Source: Brevibacterium yomogidense (GTDB taxonomy: Bacteria; Actinomycetota; Actinomycetes; Actinomycetales; Brevibacteriaceae). Taken from it: a stretch of 64,000 nt of DNA. The first letter of the stretch is position 1; every line of letters starts with the position of its first letter. The position numbers and the translations under genes were made by a program. Under the pieces are notes generated by a model, which worked only from the letters and a program-made list of their open reading frames with translations, made no database searches and was not told where the DNA came from. The stretch is from contig NZ_JABASY010000001.1 of assembly GCF_016107685.1 (NCBI RefSeq), positions 648,187 to 712,186 of the forward strand. Direction: 5' to 3'. Below are positions 1 to 8,659 of the stretch, in pieces.

Positions 1-1245
1 GCGATGATCGGGGCTCTCACGATCAGCGGAATCACCCCCGGCGCGATCGGCGCCGATGCCCAGACGAACACGCCCATCGGGGACTTCACCGCGGCTCCGT
101 CACCGTCCCTCGACTTCACCGGCGCACCCTCGCCGTCACCGGACTACACGGGGGCGCCCTCACCGGACCCCGACTTCACGGGGGCGCCGTCGCCCACACC
201 CACGGACCCGGCGCCTACCTCGCCGGCTCCCGCCCCCACTTCACCTGCTCCCAGTCCGACCACCGACCCCACGCCGGACCCGGATCCGAGCGAACCCGAG
301 CCAGGCCCGAGCGAACCTGCGATGACCGCCTACGAGGCGCTCGTCGCCCTGGATGCGCGCAGCGAGACCTGGACGGGACCGGACGTCCTCACGACCCTCG
401 CCCGGGTGCGCGTCGACTCCGACGCCGCACACGCCGTGGACACGACCGTCGCGACCGCGCACGTCGTGCTCCCGGCAGATGCGCAGGGCACCGTCGAGGT
501 GTCGCGCGGCGGACGCGACCTCACCGTCACCCTGCCCCACCCGACGACGGGGGACGCAGCGGAGGAAGCGGCCGTCGGCGTGGTGGAGTACCGCAACAGC
601 GAAGGGTTCAGCTCGTTCCCGATCGTCCGCGACGACGCCTCGATCAGGCTCACCACCGTCGTCGTGGAACCCGACGCTCCGACCGACTACTCCTACACGA
701 TGGGCGGCGACGCCTCCCACGTCATGCCGACGTCCGACGGCTACGCCCTCTTCGACGACGGGACCGGCATCTACACCGGCGCGGTCGTGCCCAGCTGGGC
801 CTTCGACGCCGACGGCAACGCGGTGCCCAGCCACTACGAATCCCGCGGTGGAGTGCTCACCCACGTCATCGAGCACACCGGCGAGGGCGTCGTCTACCCC
901 GTCGTGGCCGACGCCCACATGGGTGAAGGGCTCATCAACCTGGTCGAGAGGACCACGGCGGAAGGCGCTCCCCGGTATAAAGTGCGCCCGTCCTCGTGGG
1001 GGATCGCGGTCGCCCGGGACTTCGGCGACGGAGTGCTCGACCGGCCGCTGCGCGGCTCCTACATGATGCGCACGGAGATGTGGGACGAGGCCGTCGCGAA
1101 GGGATCCGGCGACTCCGTCTCCCTCAAGCAGCAGTTCGACTGCCACGCGGTGTTCGCGCCCCTCAAGCACACGTGGAACCTCGAAGCGTTCCGGCCGCCC
1201 AACGACGACTGGTACGAGGAGAAGTCCGGCTGCAACTGGTGGTGA
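1..1245 (+). CDS. Exported DUF2599-like protein, 5' end outside window
   Basis: Probable cell-surface or secreted protein of unknown function. The frame is open from the first base, and the first visible Met (base 4) is followed by what looks like the tail of a signal peptide, so the true start probably lies upstream. Residues 27-66 hold four 10-residue repeats of the type D(F/Y)TGAPSPxP, followed by a Pro/Thr/Ser/Glu-rich linker to about residue 105. The C-terminal about 90 residues carry the pattern I associate with DUF2599: SSWGIAV, then W-x-E, then QQFDCH, KHTWNLEAFRP and a final SGCNWW. The two Cys could pair outside the cell. The family assignment is from memory of the motif; no enzymatic role is known to me. 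Confidence 0.7.
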   Translation, partial: AMIGALTISGITPGAIGADAQTNTPIGDFTAAPSPSLDFTGAPSPSPDYTGAPSPDPDFTGAPSPTPTDPAPTSPAPAPTSPAPSPTTDPTPDPDPSEPEPGPSEPAMTAYEALVALDARSETWTGPDVLTTLARVRVDSDAAHAVDTTVATAHVVLPADAQGTVEVSRGGRDLTVTLPHPTTGDAAEEAAVGVVEYRNSEGFSSFPIVRDDASIRLTTVVVEPDAPTDYSYTMGGDASHVMPTSDGYALFDDGTGIYTGAVVPSWAFDADGNAVPSHYESRGGVLTHVIEHTGEGVVYPVVADAHMGEGLINLVERTTAEGAPRYKVRPSSWGIAVARDFGDGVLDRPLRGSYMMRTEMWDEAVAKGSGDSVSLKQQFDCHAVFAPLKHTWNLEAFRPPNDDWYEEKSGCNWW

Positions 1246-1246
1246 G

Positions 1247-1278
1247 GACGACCGGACGACCGGACGACCGGACGTCCG
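1247..1278. repeat. Four 8-bp tandem units (GACGACCG)
   Basis: Three perfect copies of GACGACCG and one variant (GACGTCCG) lie directly after the stop codon of the DUF2599-like gene. Related GGACGA sequences continue to about base 1330. It looks like slippage-generated simple sequence; no function is evident. Confidence 0.8.
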
Positions 1279-1439
1279 CGGGGTCGACGGGGCGGTCGGA
1301 CGATCGGGCAGACAGCCGGTCGGACGACTGCGCGGTGGACAGGTCCACCAGTCTGCGCAATGGTGGGAAGCAGGTGGCCGCGCTGCGGGGTACCTTGCTC
1401 GACCACCCGTTCCGATCCATTCGACGATGAGGAGACGAC

Positions 1440-1862
1440 ATGAACACCCCGGAGAACATCGCTTACACGGCACGCGCAGAAGTCACGGGAGGTCGTGACG
1501 GGCACGGCGCCACGGACGACAAGACGCTCGAGGTCGACCTCCGCGCACCCAAGGAGATGGGCGGCGCGGGCGGCGGCACGAACCCGGAGCAGCTCTTCGC
1601 GATCGGCTACGGCGCCTGCTTCCAGGGAGCCCTGGGCCTGGCGGGCAAGGAGATGGGCGTCGACACGTCCGACTCCGTCGTCAACGCAGAGGTGGGCATC
1701 GGCAAGGAGGGCGAGAGCTTCGGTCTGAGCGTCAAGCTCTCCGTCAGCCTGCCGGGCGTCGACAAGGACCAGGCGCAGAAGCTCGTCGACCGCACTCACG
1801 AGCTGTGCCCCTACTCGAAGGCCACCCGCGGGAACATCCCCGTCGAGGTCGTCGCAGTCTGA
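1440..1862 (+). CDS. ohr: Organic hydroperoxide resistance protein (Ohr/OsmC family)
   Basis: Thiol peroxidase that reduces organic and fatty-acid hydroperoxides in the cytosol. At 140 residues it is full length for Ohr. Both catalytic cysteines are visible: Cys60 in NPEQLFAIGYGACFQGAL and Cys123 in ELCPYSKATRGN. The N-terminal AEVTGGRDGH pattern is the usual Ohr beginning. The start ATG is preceded by GAGGAG. Many actinobacterial ohr genes sit beside a MarR-type OhrR, but none is next to this one. It is followed by a strong hairpin and faces the convergent ABC transporter operon. Confidence 0.95.
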   Translation: MNTPENIAYTARAEVTGGRDGHGATDDKTLEVDLRAPKEMGGAGGGTNPEQLFAIGYGACFQGALGLAGKEMGVDTSDSVVNAEVGIGKEGESFGLSVKLSVSLPGVDKDQAQKLVDRTHELCPYSKATRGNIPVEVVAV

Positions 1863-1876
1863 GCCGTGCGACACGT

Positions 1877-1907
1877 GGTCCCCGGTCGAATGCTTCGACC
1901 GGGGACC
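1877..1907. terminator. Bidirectional terminator between ohr and ABC operon
   Basis: A perfect 14-bp stem (GGTCCCCGGTCGAA / TTCGACCGGGGACC) with a 3-base loop lies 14 bases after the ohr stop codon and 28 bases after the stop of the convergent ATPase gene. It is followed by a short T-containing tract on the plus strand. Confidence 0.85.
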
Positions 1908-1935
1908 TTCTTGTGGGGCCGCGAGCGCCGCTTGC

Positions 1936-4014
1936 TCAGATCGCCAGCGTCTGGAGGTCCAGCACCTGCGTGTCGAGCGGACGGGGGATCGCTGCGAGCA
2001 GCCGCTTCGTGTACGGGTCCTCCGGCCGCGCGAACACCTGGTCCACCGGCCCGGACTCCACCTGCCGCCCCCGCGACATGACGGTGACGGAATGCGCGAT
2101 CTGCCGCACCACCGCCAGGTCGTGCGAGATGAACAGGTACGTGAGCCCCAGCTCCTCCTGCAGCCCCTGGATGAGGTCGAGGATCTGCGACTGCACCGTC
2201 ACGTCCAGCGCGGACACGGCCTCGTCGAACACGACCAGCCGCGGTTCGATGACCAGCGCGCGGGCGATCGCGATGCGCTGCAGCTGCCCGCCGGACAGCT
2301 CCCGCGGACGCCGCGACGCCAGCGCCGGATCCAGCGCGACCGTCTCCATCGCCTGCGCCACCCGGTCCGTACGCTCCGCCTTCGACCCGATCCGGAAGTT
2401 CCGCAGCGGCTCCGCGATCGACGCCCCCACCGCATGTGCAGGATCCAGCGCGCTCGCCGGGTTCTGATGCACCAGCTGCACCGTCTTCCGGAACTCCCGC
2501 AGCTGCTTCTTCGTGAGGGCCTCCGCCTGGTAGTCGCCTACCCGGATCGTGCCGGACTGCGGCGTGTAGAACCCCGCGAGCGCTCGCCCGATCGTCGACT
2601 TCCCCGACCCCGATTCGCCCACCAGGCCCAGGGTCGTCCCCTCCGGCACGGTGAAGCCCACGTCCTCGATGCCGATGATCGCGGACCCTGCGGCCTCGCC
2701 CTCGTGCACCTCGTCCGTCTCCTCCCGCGGCACCCGCGCGAACACCTGCGTGAGTCCGCGGACCTCGACGAGGTCGGCAGCGGGAGATGAGGGCACCTCG
2801 GCGGTGGTGCCGGTCGAGGTCGGGGCGGCACCTGCGGCGCCGGGCACTGCCGGCCCGGCACCTGCGGAACCGGACACTGCGGGCCCGGCACCCGTCGACG
2901 GTCCTGCTGTGGCGGCCTCGCCGGCCCCGGGCGCACTCCGCACCGCCCCGCGCAGCGTCTGCATCGACGGCGCGTCGGCCAGGAGCCGGCGCGTGTAGTC
3001 GCTCTCCGGCCTGCCCAGCAGGCGGCGCGCAGGGCCGCGCTCCTCGACGATCCCGTTGCGCACGACGACCAGGTCGTTCGCCCGCTCCGCCGCGACCGCC
3101 AGGTCATGGGTGATGAAGAGGATGCCGGTGCCGGCGTCGCGGCGCAGATCGTCCAGCAGGTCGAGGATCCGCTTCTGCACCGTCACGTCCAGTGCGGACG
3201 TCGGCTCGTCGGCGATGAGCAGCTGCGGGTCCAGGCTGATCGCCGCCGCGATGAGTGCGCGCTGCCGCATGCCGCCGGACAGCTCGTGCGGGTACTGCTC
3301 CGCCCGCATCTGCGGCCGGTCGATCCCCACCCGGTCCAGCAGCTCGTGGACGCGGGCCCGCCGAGCATCCGCCCCCAGCCCGGTGTGCAGCCGCAGCGAC
3401 TCCGCGACGTTCGCCCCCACCGTCTTGAGCGGGTTGAGGGACGTGCCCGGGTCCTGAGGGATGTATCCGATCCGTGCCCCGCGCACCCGCTGCCACTGGG
3501 TGGGTGACAGTGTCCGCAGATCCAGCTCCGGGTCGTCACCGTGGGCCCCCAGCTGGATGTCACCGCTGGTGACCTGCGCGTTCGCCGCGAGCAGCCCGAT
3601 GACCGCACCCGCCGTCGTCGACTTCCCCGACCCGGATTCGCCCACGACCGCGGTCACGGCGCCGGCCCGGATGTCCAGGTCAATGTCCCTGATCGCCGCG
3701 GTCGGCTCCCCGGACCGCGTCGCATACGACACTCCCAGCCCGCGGACAGTGAGCACGGAGGCCGCGCCCGAGGCCCCGGTCGCCTCCGCGAACGACTCCG
3801 GGTACTCGATGGAGTAGTCGATGCCGATCCGGCTCTGGTACTTGGCGGGCGTGCCGGTGCCGATGCCGCGGGAACCGGGTTTGACGGGTGGGAGGTGGGG
3901 GGAGGGCTGCGGGAGGTGGGAAGACTGCGGGGAGTGGGGAGAAGACCGAGGGGGGTGGGACCTCGACTGCGGGGGGTGGGACGAGTTCGGCTGCTCGGGG
4001 AGGTCGCTGCTCAT
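1936..4014 (-). CDS. Oligopeptide/nickel-type ABC transporter, fused double ATPase
   Basis: ATP-hydrolysing subunit that combines the DppD and DppF roles in one 692-residue chain. An unusual Ser/Pro/His-rich N-terminal leader (about residues 1-50) precedes the first ABC domain, with Walker A GESGSGKST near 125, signature LSGGMRQR near 245 and Walker B LLIADEPTSALD near 265. A Gly/Ala/Pro linker leads to the second domain (Walker A GESGSGKST, signature LSGGQLQR, Walker B LVVFDEAVSALD). Its ATG overlaps the stop of the upstream permease (ATGA at 4011-4014), which fixes the start. It is the last gene of a four-gene operon with two permeases and a lipoprotein. The substrate cannot be read from the ATPase. 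Confidence 0.9.
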   Translation of the reverse strand: MSSDLPEQPNSSHPPQSRSHPPRSSPHSPQSSHLPQPSPHLPPVKPGSRGIGTGTPAKYQSRIGIDYSIEYPESFAEATGASGAASVLTVRGLGVSYATRSGEPTAAIRDIDLDIRAGAVTAVVGESGSGKSTTAGAVIGLLAANAQVTSGDIQLGAHGDDPELDLRTLSPTQWQRVRGARIGYIPQDPGTSLNPLKTVGANVAESLRLHTGLGADARRARVHELLDRVGIDRPQMRAEQYPHELSGGMRQRALIAAAISLDPQLLIADEPTSALDVTVQKRILDLLDDLRRDAGTGILFITHDLAVAAERANDLVVVRNGIVEERGPARRLLGRPESDYTRRLLADAPSMQTLRGAVRSAPGAGEAATAGPSTGAGPAVSGSAGAGPAVPGAAGAAPTSTGTTAEVPSSPAADLVEVRGLTQVFARVPREETDEVHEGEAAGSAIIGIEDVGFTVPEGTTLGLVGESGSGKSTIGRALAGFYTPQSGTIRVGDYQAEALTKKQLREFRKTVQLVHQNPASALDPAHAVGASIAEPLRNFRIGSKAERTDRVAQAMETVALDPALASRRPRELSGGQLQRIAIARALVIEPRLVVFDEAVSALDVTVQSQILDLIQGLQEELGLTYLFISHDLAVVRQIAHSVTVMSRGRQVESGPVDQVFARPEDPYTKRLLAAIPRPLDTQVLDLQTLAI

Positions 4015-4931
4015 TCGGCTGCCTTTCTCAGTGCGGTGCCCAGGCGGTGCGTGGAGACCACGACGGCCATGACGATGAGGCCCGGGAGGACGGTGAGCCA
4101 CCAGGCGGTGGCGACGAAGTTGCGGCCTTCCGCGATGATGAGGCCCCATTCGGGGGTGGGAGCGGGTGCGCCGTAGCCCAGGAAGCCCAGGGTGGAGATC
4201 TGGAGGATCGCGCTGCCGACCTGCAGGACTGCAAGAGCGAGCACCGACGACACCGCGTTCGGCACGACGTGGCGCAGCAGCACCGACCAGTAGGTGCCGC
4301 CGGATCCGTAGGCGGCCTGCACGTAGTCCGCCTGCATGATCGTGACGGCCTGCGACCGGGACAGGCGGGCGAACTGGGCGATGGCTGTGATGCCCACCGC
4401 GATGGCGACGTTGACGATGCCGAAGCCCAGCACGATGACGATCGTGAGGCTCAGCAGCAGTGCGGGGATCGACAGGAGCACGTCGACGATCCGCATGAGC
4501 ACTTCGCCGACCCAGCCGCCGCGCGAACCGGCGATGAGTCCGATCGCGGAGCCCACGACGAGCCCCACCCCCACCGCGATGAGCGCGGCGAGCAGCGAGC
4601 GGGACGCCCCGTGGACGACGCGCGAGTAGACGTCGCGGCCGATCTGATCGGTGCCGAACCAGTGCTCCGCCGACGGGCCGAGCAGTGCAGCGGTGTCCCC
4701 GCCGTCCACCGGATCGTGGCCGGTGAAGAGGCCGGGGACCAGTGCCCAGATGATCGTGACGCCCAGGATGACCGCGGCGATGATTGTGCCCGGCGTGAAG
4801 AAGCTGCGCACGGTGGAGGGGCGGCCGCTGCGTCCCCGGCCCCGGCCCAGGCGCCCCGGACCGCTCTGATCGGTCGATGTCTGTGCGGTGGTGGAGCGGG
4901 CATCGGCGCCCGCGAGTTCGACGGTGCTCAT
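4011..4931 (-). CDS. Peptide-type ABC transporter permease (DppC-like)
   Basis: Inner-membrane channel subunit, 306 residues. It has a hydrophilic N-terminal tail of about 45 residues, a first membrane segment (GTIIAAVILGVTIIWALVPG) and then the DppC hallmark HWFGTDQIGRDVYSRVVHG. The BPD_transp_1 domain follows, with an EAA-like loop near AAYGSGGTYWSVLLRHVVPNAVS. It overlaps the neighbouring permease stop by 4 bases (ATGA), so the three membrane and ATPase genes are translationally coupled. Confidence 0.9.
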   Translation of the reverse strand: MSTVELAGADARSTTAQTSTDQSGPGRLGRGRGRSGRPSTVRSFFTPGTIIAAVILGVTIIWALVPGLFTGHDPVDGGDTAALLGPSAEHWFGTDQIGRDVYSRVVHGASRSLLAALIAVGVGLVVGSAIGLIAGSRGGWVGEVLMRIVDVLLSIPALLLSLTIVIVLGFGIVNVAIAVGITAIAQFARLSRSQAVTIMQADYVQAAYGSGGTYWSVLLRHVVPNAVSSVLALAVLQVGSAILQISTLGFLGYGAPAPTPEWGLIIAEGRNFVATAWWLTVLPGLIVMAVVVSTHRLGTALRKAAE

Positions 4932-5914
4932 GACGTGGCTCCCTTCAGCTGTCTGCGTGCCGCCTTCCCCACCCGACCGCGGTGGCGCAGGCGCGGGTCG
5001 ATGAGCGGGTAGAGCAGGTCGACGACGAGGTTGACGATCACGAACCCGACCGTCGCGATGACGACGATCGCCAGCAGCACCGGGTTGTCCCGGTTCGCGA
5101 CGGCCTGCGCGGTGAGGCTGCCCAGGCCGTTGCGGCCGAACACCGTCTCCGTGACGACGGCACCGGCGACCAGCTCACCGAACAGCAGACCCGCGATCGT
5201 GAGGGCCGGCAGCGTCGCGTTGCGGATGACCGCGTTGACCAGCAGCCATCCCTCGGAGGCCCCCTTCGCGCGGGTGACGTGGACGAAGGACTGGGCCCGC
5301 ACCTCGGCGACGGCCCGGATGAGCACCTGCGCCAGCGGTGCCGACAGCGGGATCGCAAGGGTGAGCGTCGGCAGGATGAGTGCCTCGACGGGCCCCGGGT
5401 CGACGACGTTCACCCAGCCCAGCTGGAAGCTGAGCACCTGGATGATGACGATGCCCAGCCAGAACACCGGCACGGACACGAAGAGGCTGGGAGCGGAGTC
5501 GATCGCGGTCGCAAGCCACGCCGGCTTGCCGTAGGAGGCGAGCACCGTGACGATCAGCGCCAGCAGGACCGCGGCGACGAACCCGCACAGTGCGAGCACC
5601 GCGGTGGACGGCAGGGCTGCGGCGATGAGTGTGGCGACCGCGGCACCCGAATTCACGGAGAAGCCGAAATCGCCCCGCAGGAACCCGGTGAACGACTGCC
5701 AGTACTGGATGTACCAGGGGGCATCCGCACCGTAGGAGTCGCGGATCGCCTCGACCTGATCCGCGGACAGTCCCAGGGCGGGGTTCGCGAACCGGGCGAG
5801 CACGCCGTCGCCGGGCAGGATCATGAGCAGCAGGGCGGCGAGCGTGTACGCGAGGAACAGGACGAGCACGGCCTGCCCCAGGCGGGACGCCACATAGCGG
5901 AGTGTGGGGGACAA
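4928..5914 (-). CDS. Peptide-type ABC transporter permease (DppB-like)
   Basis: Inner-membrane channel subunit, 328 residues. The N-terminus is typical of DppB (YVASRLGQAVLVLFLAYTLAA), followed by a periplasmic loop with PWYIQYW and LRGDFGFSV and the permease domain with FARVTRAKGASEG-like coupling residues (HVTRAKGASEGWLLVNAVIRNATLPA). The start follows the lipoprotein stop by two bases, with no separate promoter visible. It pairs with the DppC-like gene downstream to form the transport channel. Confidence 0.9.
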   Translation of the reverse strand: MSPTLRYVASRLGQAVLVLFLAYTLAALLLMILPGDGVLARFANPALGLSADQVEAIRDSYGADAPWYIQYWQSFTGFLRGDFGFSVNSGAAVATLIAAALPSTAVLALCGFVAAVLLALIVTVLASYGKPAWLATAIDSAPSLFVSVPVFWLGIVIIQVLSFQLGWVNVVDPGPVEALILPTLTLAIPLSAPLAQVLIRAVAEVRAQSFVHVTRAKGASEGWLLVNAVIRNATLPALTIAGLLFGELVAGAVVTETVFGRNGLGSLTAQAVANRDNPVLLAIVVIATVGFVIVNLVVDLLYPLIDPRLRHRGRVGKAARRQLKGATS

Positions 5915-5916
5915 GA

Positions 5917-7695
5917 TCAGGCGCTCCTCTCCTGGTCCGCGAGCCAGACGGAGTAGAACCGGGGGCGGCCCACCGGCTCCGTCGCGAAGCCCTGCACGGC
6001 GCGGCGGAAGCCGAACACCTGCGGCTCCTCGAACAGCGGCACCACCTGGGCCTGGTCGACGAAGTGGTCCTGGAGCTCCGCGACGGCGGCCTCACGGTCC
6101 TCTGCGCGGGCGGAGCCGGTGACCTTCGCGAGGATCCGCTCGACCTCCTCATCACCCCACTCGCCGGTCTCCGCGTCCTCGTTGAGGAACGCGTTGCGGT
6201 TGTCGACCGACCACTGGCTGGCGACCACGTCGTAGTCCGCGCGCGCCACCATCGAGTGGTAGATCTGCACGCGGTCCAGGTTGGCGGAGTCGATCGTCTG
6301 CTGCGCCTGGTCGCCCTCGTTGATGAGGAGCCGCACGCCCACGCGGCGGAAGTCCTCCTGGACGAGGCTCTGCACCTCCCGCGACCGCGGCTGGGGCAGG
6401 GCGATGTTCACCCGCACGCTCAGCATGGTGCCGTCCTTCACGCGGTAGCCGCCGTCCGCGGGTCGCTGCCAGCCGGCCTCGTCGAGCAGCGCGTTCGCCG
6501 CCTCCGGGTCGTACGCCCACGCTCCGGGCGCTTCGACGTAGCCTGCCGCACCGCGGGCCAGGATGCCGGTGGCGACGGGGTAGTTGTCGGTGAAGAGTTT
6601 GCTGACGATGCGCTCCCGGTCGATCGCGGCGGTGAGCGCTCGGCGCACCCGGAGGTCGGACAGGACCGGGTCGCGCTGGCGGAGCGTCATGCAGTTGTTG
6701 ATGCCGTTGGTGGGCTGCGCGAACAGCTGGATGCCCTTCTCCACGATGCGGGCCTCGTCCGGCGCCTGGACGTCGCGCACACCGTCGGCCTGTCCGGACA
6801 CCAGCGCGCCGATCCGCACGGAGTACTCCGCGTTCACCAGGTAGTCGAGCCCGTCGAGGTACGCGCGGCCCTGGTGCTCGAAGTGGGGCGGGGCCCAGTC
6901 GTAGTCCTCGCGGACGCGGATGGACAGGCGGGTGCCGACGACCTCCTCCGCGATGTAGAACGGGCCGGACGTCGCGACCCCGGTCGCCCGCCCGGGGCCG
7001 AACCCCTCCGAGTCGAGGTCGAGAGTCGCGGATGACAGGAGCCCCTGATTCATCGTCGACGTGGCCTGCGGGAAGCCGGGCGACGGCGCGTCGAACCGGA
7101 AGACGACGGTGCGGTCGTCGAGGACGTCGCTGCCCGCGTAGTTCGTGATCTGCTCCGAGATCGGCAGCCCGCGCGCGTTGTCGCCCAGCCCGAACAGGTC
7201 GAAGTTCTGCGCGACGTTCTCCGCGTCCAGCGGGGACCCATCGGAGTAGGTGACCCCCTCGCGGATGCGGAAGGTGAACTCCGTGGCGTCGTCGTTGACC
7301 TCCGGCAGCTCCTCCGCGATCCACGGGTGCAGCTCGAGGGTCTCCTCGTCCTGGTACAGCAGCCGGTCGGTGATGTTGTTGACGATGCCGCCGTTCGGGT
7401 AGAACCCGGCCTGCGGCGGGAACAGCGTCGTCCACGTGAGCGGCTCGAAGTACCGCAGGACGCCACCCGGCACCGGTTCCCCCGTCACGTCGAGAGGCGA
7501 CGTGTCCGTGGGCGTGCAGGCGGCCAGCGTGAGCAGGGCGCCGAGGCCCAGGCCGCCTCCCAGCACCGCTCGCCGGGAAACGGGCTGGGCGGGAGTGGAA
7601 AGGGCGGGAGCGGAAAGGGCGGAGCCGGGACGAGCGGGGATGAAGCGGGCGGGGGTGGATCGGGCTGGGATGGAGCGGTGGTTCAGAGGAGGCAC
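5917..7695 (-). CDS. Family 5 extracellular solute-binding lipoprotein
   Basis: Substrate-binding protein of the ABC operon (SBP_bac_5; DppA/NikA/OppA type). The export signal combines a twin-arginine-like SRRAVLGGG, a hydrophobic stretch and the lipobox LTLAAC. The family signature region (FRIREGVTYSDGSPLDAENV) is clear. The start is uncertain: I use the GTG at 7695, but the frame stays open to a GTG at 7794 and neither has a good ribosome binding site. The pre-signal region is a repetitive Pro/Ala/Ser stretch encoded by purine-rich tandem sequence. The long leader before it contains a small Cys-ended ORF (7850-7927), which suggests a sulfur-containing ligand; that is inference. Confidence 0.85.
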   Translation of the reverse strand: MPPLNHRSIPARSTPARFIPARPGSALSAPALSTPAQPVSRRAVLGGGLGLGALLTLAACTPTDTSPLDVTGEPVPGGVLRYFEPLTWTTLFPPQAGFYPNGGIVNNITDRLLYQDEETLELHPWIAEELPEVNDDATEFTFRIREGVTYSDGSPLDAENVAQNFDLFGLGDNARGLPISEQITNYAGSDVLDDRTVVFRFDAPSPGFPQATSTMNQGLLSSATLDLDSEGFGPGRATGVATSGPFYIAEEVVGTRLSIRVREDYDWAPPHFEHQGRAYLDGLDYLVNAEYSVRIGALVSGQADGVRDVQAPDEARIVEKGIQLFAQPTNGINNCMTLRQRDPVLSDLRVRRALTAAIDRERIVSKLFTDNYPVATGILARGAAGYVEAPGAWAYDPEAANALLDEAGWQRPADGGYRVKDGTMLSVRVNIALPQPRSREVQSLVQEDFRRVGVRLLINEGDQAQQTIDSANLDRVQIYHSMVARADYDVVASQWSVDNRNAFLNEDAETGEWGDEEVERILAKVTGSARAEDREAAVAELQDHFVDQAQVVPLFEEPQVFGFRRAVQGFATEPVGRPRFYSVWLADQERSA

Positions 7696-7849
7696 GGAGG
7701 TCTTTTCGTCCGAAGAGCGCGGGAAGCCCAAGCGTGGTGAGCACGCGAAGGTACAGGAGTCACGCGAGGTGCGGTCGCACGCGGGCAGGGGCACAGGAGG
7801 CCGGATGCGGGTGCGTGAGGGGGCTGACGGCCGGGGCCGGCAGGTCAGC

Positions 7850-7927
7850 TCAACAAGACGACGTGGTGACGACCATGTTGTCGATGTGCCGGCGGCGCCA
7901 GCACAGCAGGGTGTCGAGTCGTGTCAT
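7850..7927 (-). CDS. Putative cysteine-responsive leader peptide (uORF)
   Basis: A 25-codon ORF in the leader of the peptide-type ABC operon. Its second half, RRRHIDNMVVTTSSC, ends in Cys immediately before TGA and fits the RRH(V/I)D...(S/A)xC pattern of short actinobacterial peptides often annotated as 'putative leader peptide' ahead of transporter or sulfur genes. A codon-1 alternative GTG lies directly upstream (7930). The candidate promoter at 7938-7966 would start transcription about at this GTG/ATG, so translation may be leaderless. In mycobacteria, Cys-rich leaderless uORFs attenuate downstream genes in response to cysteine supply; the same role here is inferred. The substrate of the downstream transporter may therefore contain sulfur. 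Confidence 0.6.
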   Translation of the reverse strand: MTRLDTLLCWRRRHIDNMVVTTSSC

Positions 7928-7937
7928 CACGTAGGAG

Positions 7938-7966
7938 ATCACACCACCGATCGCTTGAAGTGTCAA
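7938..7966 (-). promoter_or_regulatory. Candidate promoter of ABC operon and its leader ORF
   Basis: On the minus strand TTGACA (7966-7961) is followed after 17 bases by TGTGAT (7943-7938). The -35 is consensus, the -10 matches four of six. The predicted start, near 7930-7932, coincides with the GTG/ATG of the small leader ORF. About 230 bases of leader then separate it from the lipoprotein gene. Confidence 0.45.
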
Positions 7967-8075
7967 CTGATCGCTGACCTGTCACTTCTCCTGTGCGTTC
8001 TGCCGAATCTGTGGCCACCCGCCACTTCCCGCGATAAAATCAGGGGAGCTTGCATCTTCAATGAAGGAGGCCAGC

Positions 8076-8552
8076 GTGACCGACGGATCAAGCACACGAG
8101 GCGGAGTCGGCGGAACCGGGCATCCGGGCCGCCCCGGCGATGTGGAGGACCTCAACGGGTACGACGGCATGACGGCCGACCACAACAAGCAGCGGATCGA
8201 GGAGGCGGACGAGAAAGTGGCACCCGCACCAGACGAATCCAGCGGTGTCGAGTCGATCGACAAACTGAACGAAGGGGTGCGCCAGGTCTTGGGCGACGCC
8301 CAAGTCGACTACAGCGAAGCCGAGCTCTACATGGAGTCGGACGAGGCAGCGATCGACGCCGCCGCCGCAGTGCATGGCGACCGCGTCGAACGGTTGCCCG
8401 ACGGCACACACGAAGTGCAGTCCGTCGCGAAGGGCCCCGCCGACGACCCAGCGGGCGGCTGGGCCGACAAGCCCGTCGGGCGCAAGGGAGACCGGGTGTT
8501 CAAACAGAATGCTGACGAAGCGGACGAGCAGAGAAGCCACTGGGGCGAATGA
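8076..8552 (+). CDS. Small acidic hydrophilic protein of unknown function
   Basis: I do not recognise this 158-residue protein. It is rich in Asp, Glu and Gly, has no membrane segment or signal peptide, and contains a mixed central part (VESIDKLNEGVRQVLGDAQVDYSEAELYMESDEAA). The start is set by GAAGGAGG five bases before GTG at 8076. An in-frame ATG at 8061 overlaps that ribosome binding site and is less likely. A TAAAAT -10 candidate lies at 8035-8040. It is monocistronic: a hairpin-rich region with a clear terminator follows, and the ABC operon on the other side is divergent. Confidence 0.75.
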   Translation: MTDGSSTRGGVGGTGHPGRPGDVEDLNGYDGMTADHNKQRIEEADEKVAPAPDESSGVESIDKLNEGVRQVLGDAQVDYSEAELYMESDEAAIDAAAAVHGDRVERLPDGTHEVQSVAKGPADDPAGGWADKPVGRKGDRVFKQNADEADEQRSHWGE

Positions 8553-8553
8553 C

Positions 8554-8659
8554 GCTGAACCCGGGTGGGCAATGCCGGACCGGGGTTCAGCGGCGCTGAA
8601 CCGGGACGGTAGAAGCTGAACCGGGAGAAGGGGCCGAGTGCGCAAGCGCTCGGCCCCTT
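8554..8659 (+). terminator. Two hairpins after the acidic protein gene
   Basis: An imperfect hairpin (CTGAACCCGG / CCGGGGTTCAG, 8555-8593) is followed by two GCTGAACCGGGA repeats and a strong stem AAGGGGCCGAG / CTCGGCCCCTT (8628-8638 and 8649-8659). The loop of the strong stem closes further as a GCAA tetraloop. The second hairpin is followed by TTCTC and is the likely intrinsic terminator. Confidence 0.75.

Noticed and set aside
1247-1278. Short tandem repeats considered as a CRISPR array
   Set aside because: Units are 8 bp, contiguous, without spacers, and no cas genes are present.
241-1473. Long minus-strand open frames opposite the DUF2599-like and ohr genes
   Set aside because: Arg/Gly/Val/Pro-rich readings with no family motifs, as expected opposite GC-rich genes. 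Similar long antisense frames opposite the dehydrogenase pair, transporters and aldehyde dehydrogenase were rejected for the same reason.
7695-7794. Upstream GTG start at 7794 for the first solute-binding protein
   Set aside because: No Shine-Dalgarno sequence precedes it (the local sequence is CCTCCT), and the extra 33 residues are not signal-like; kept only as an alternative.
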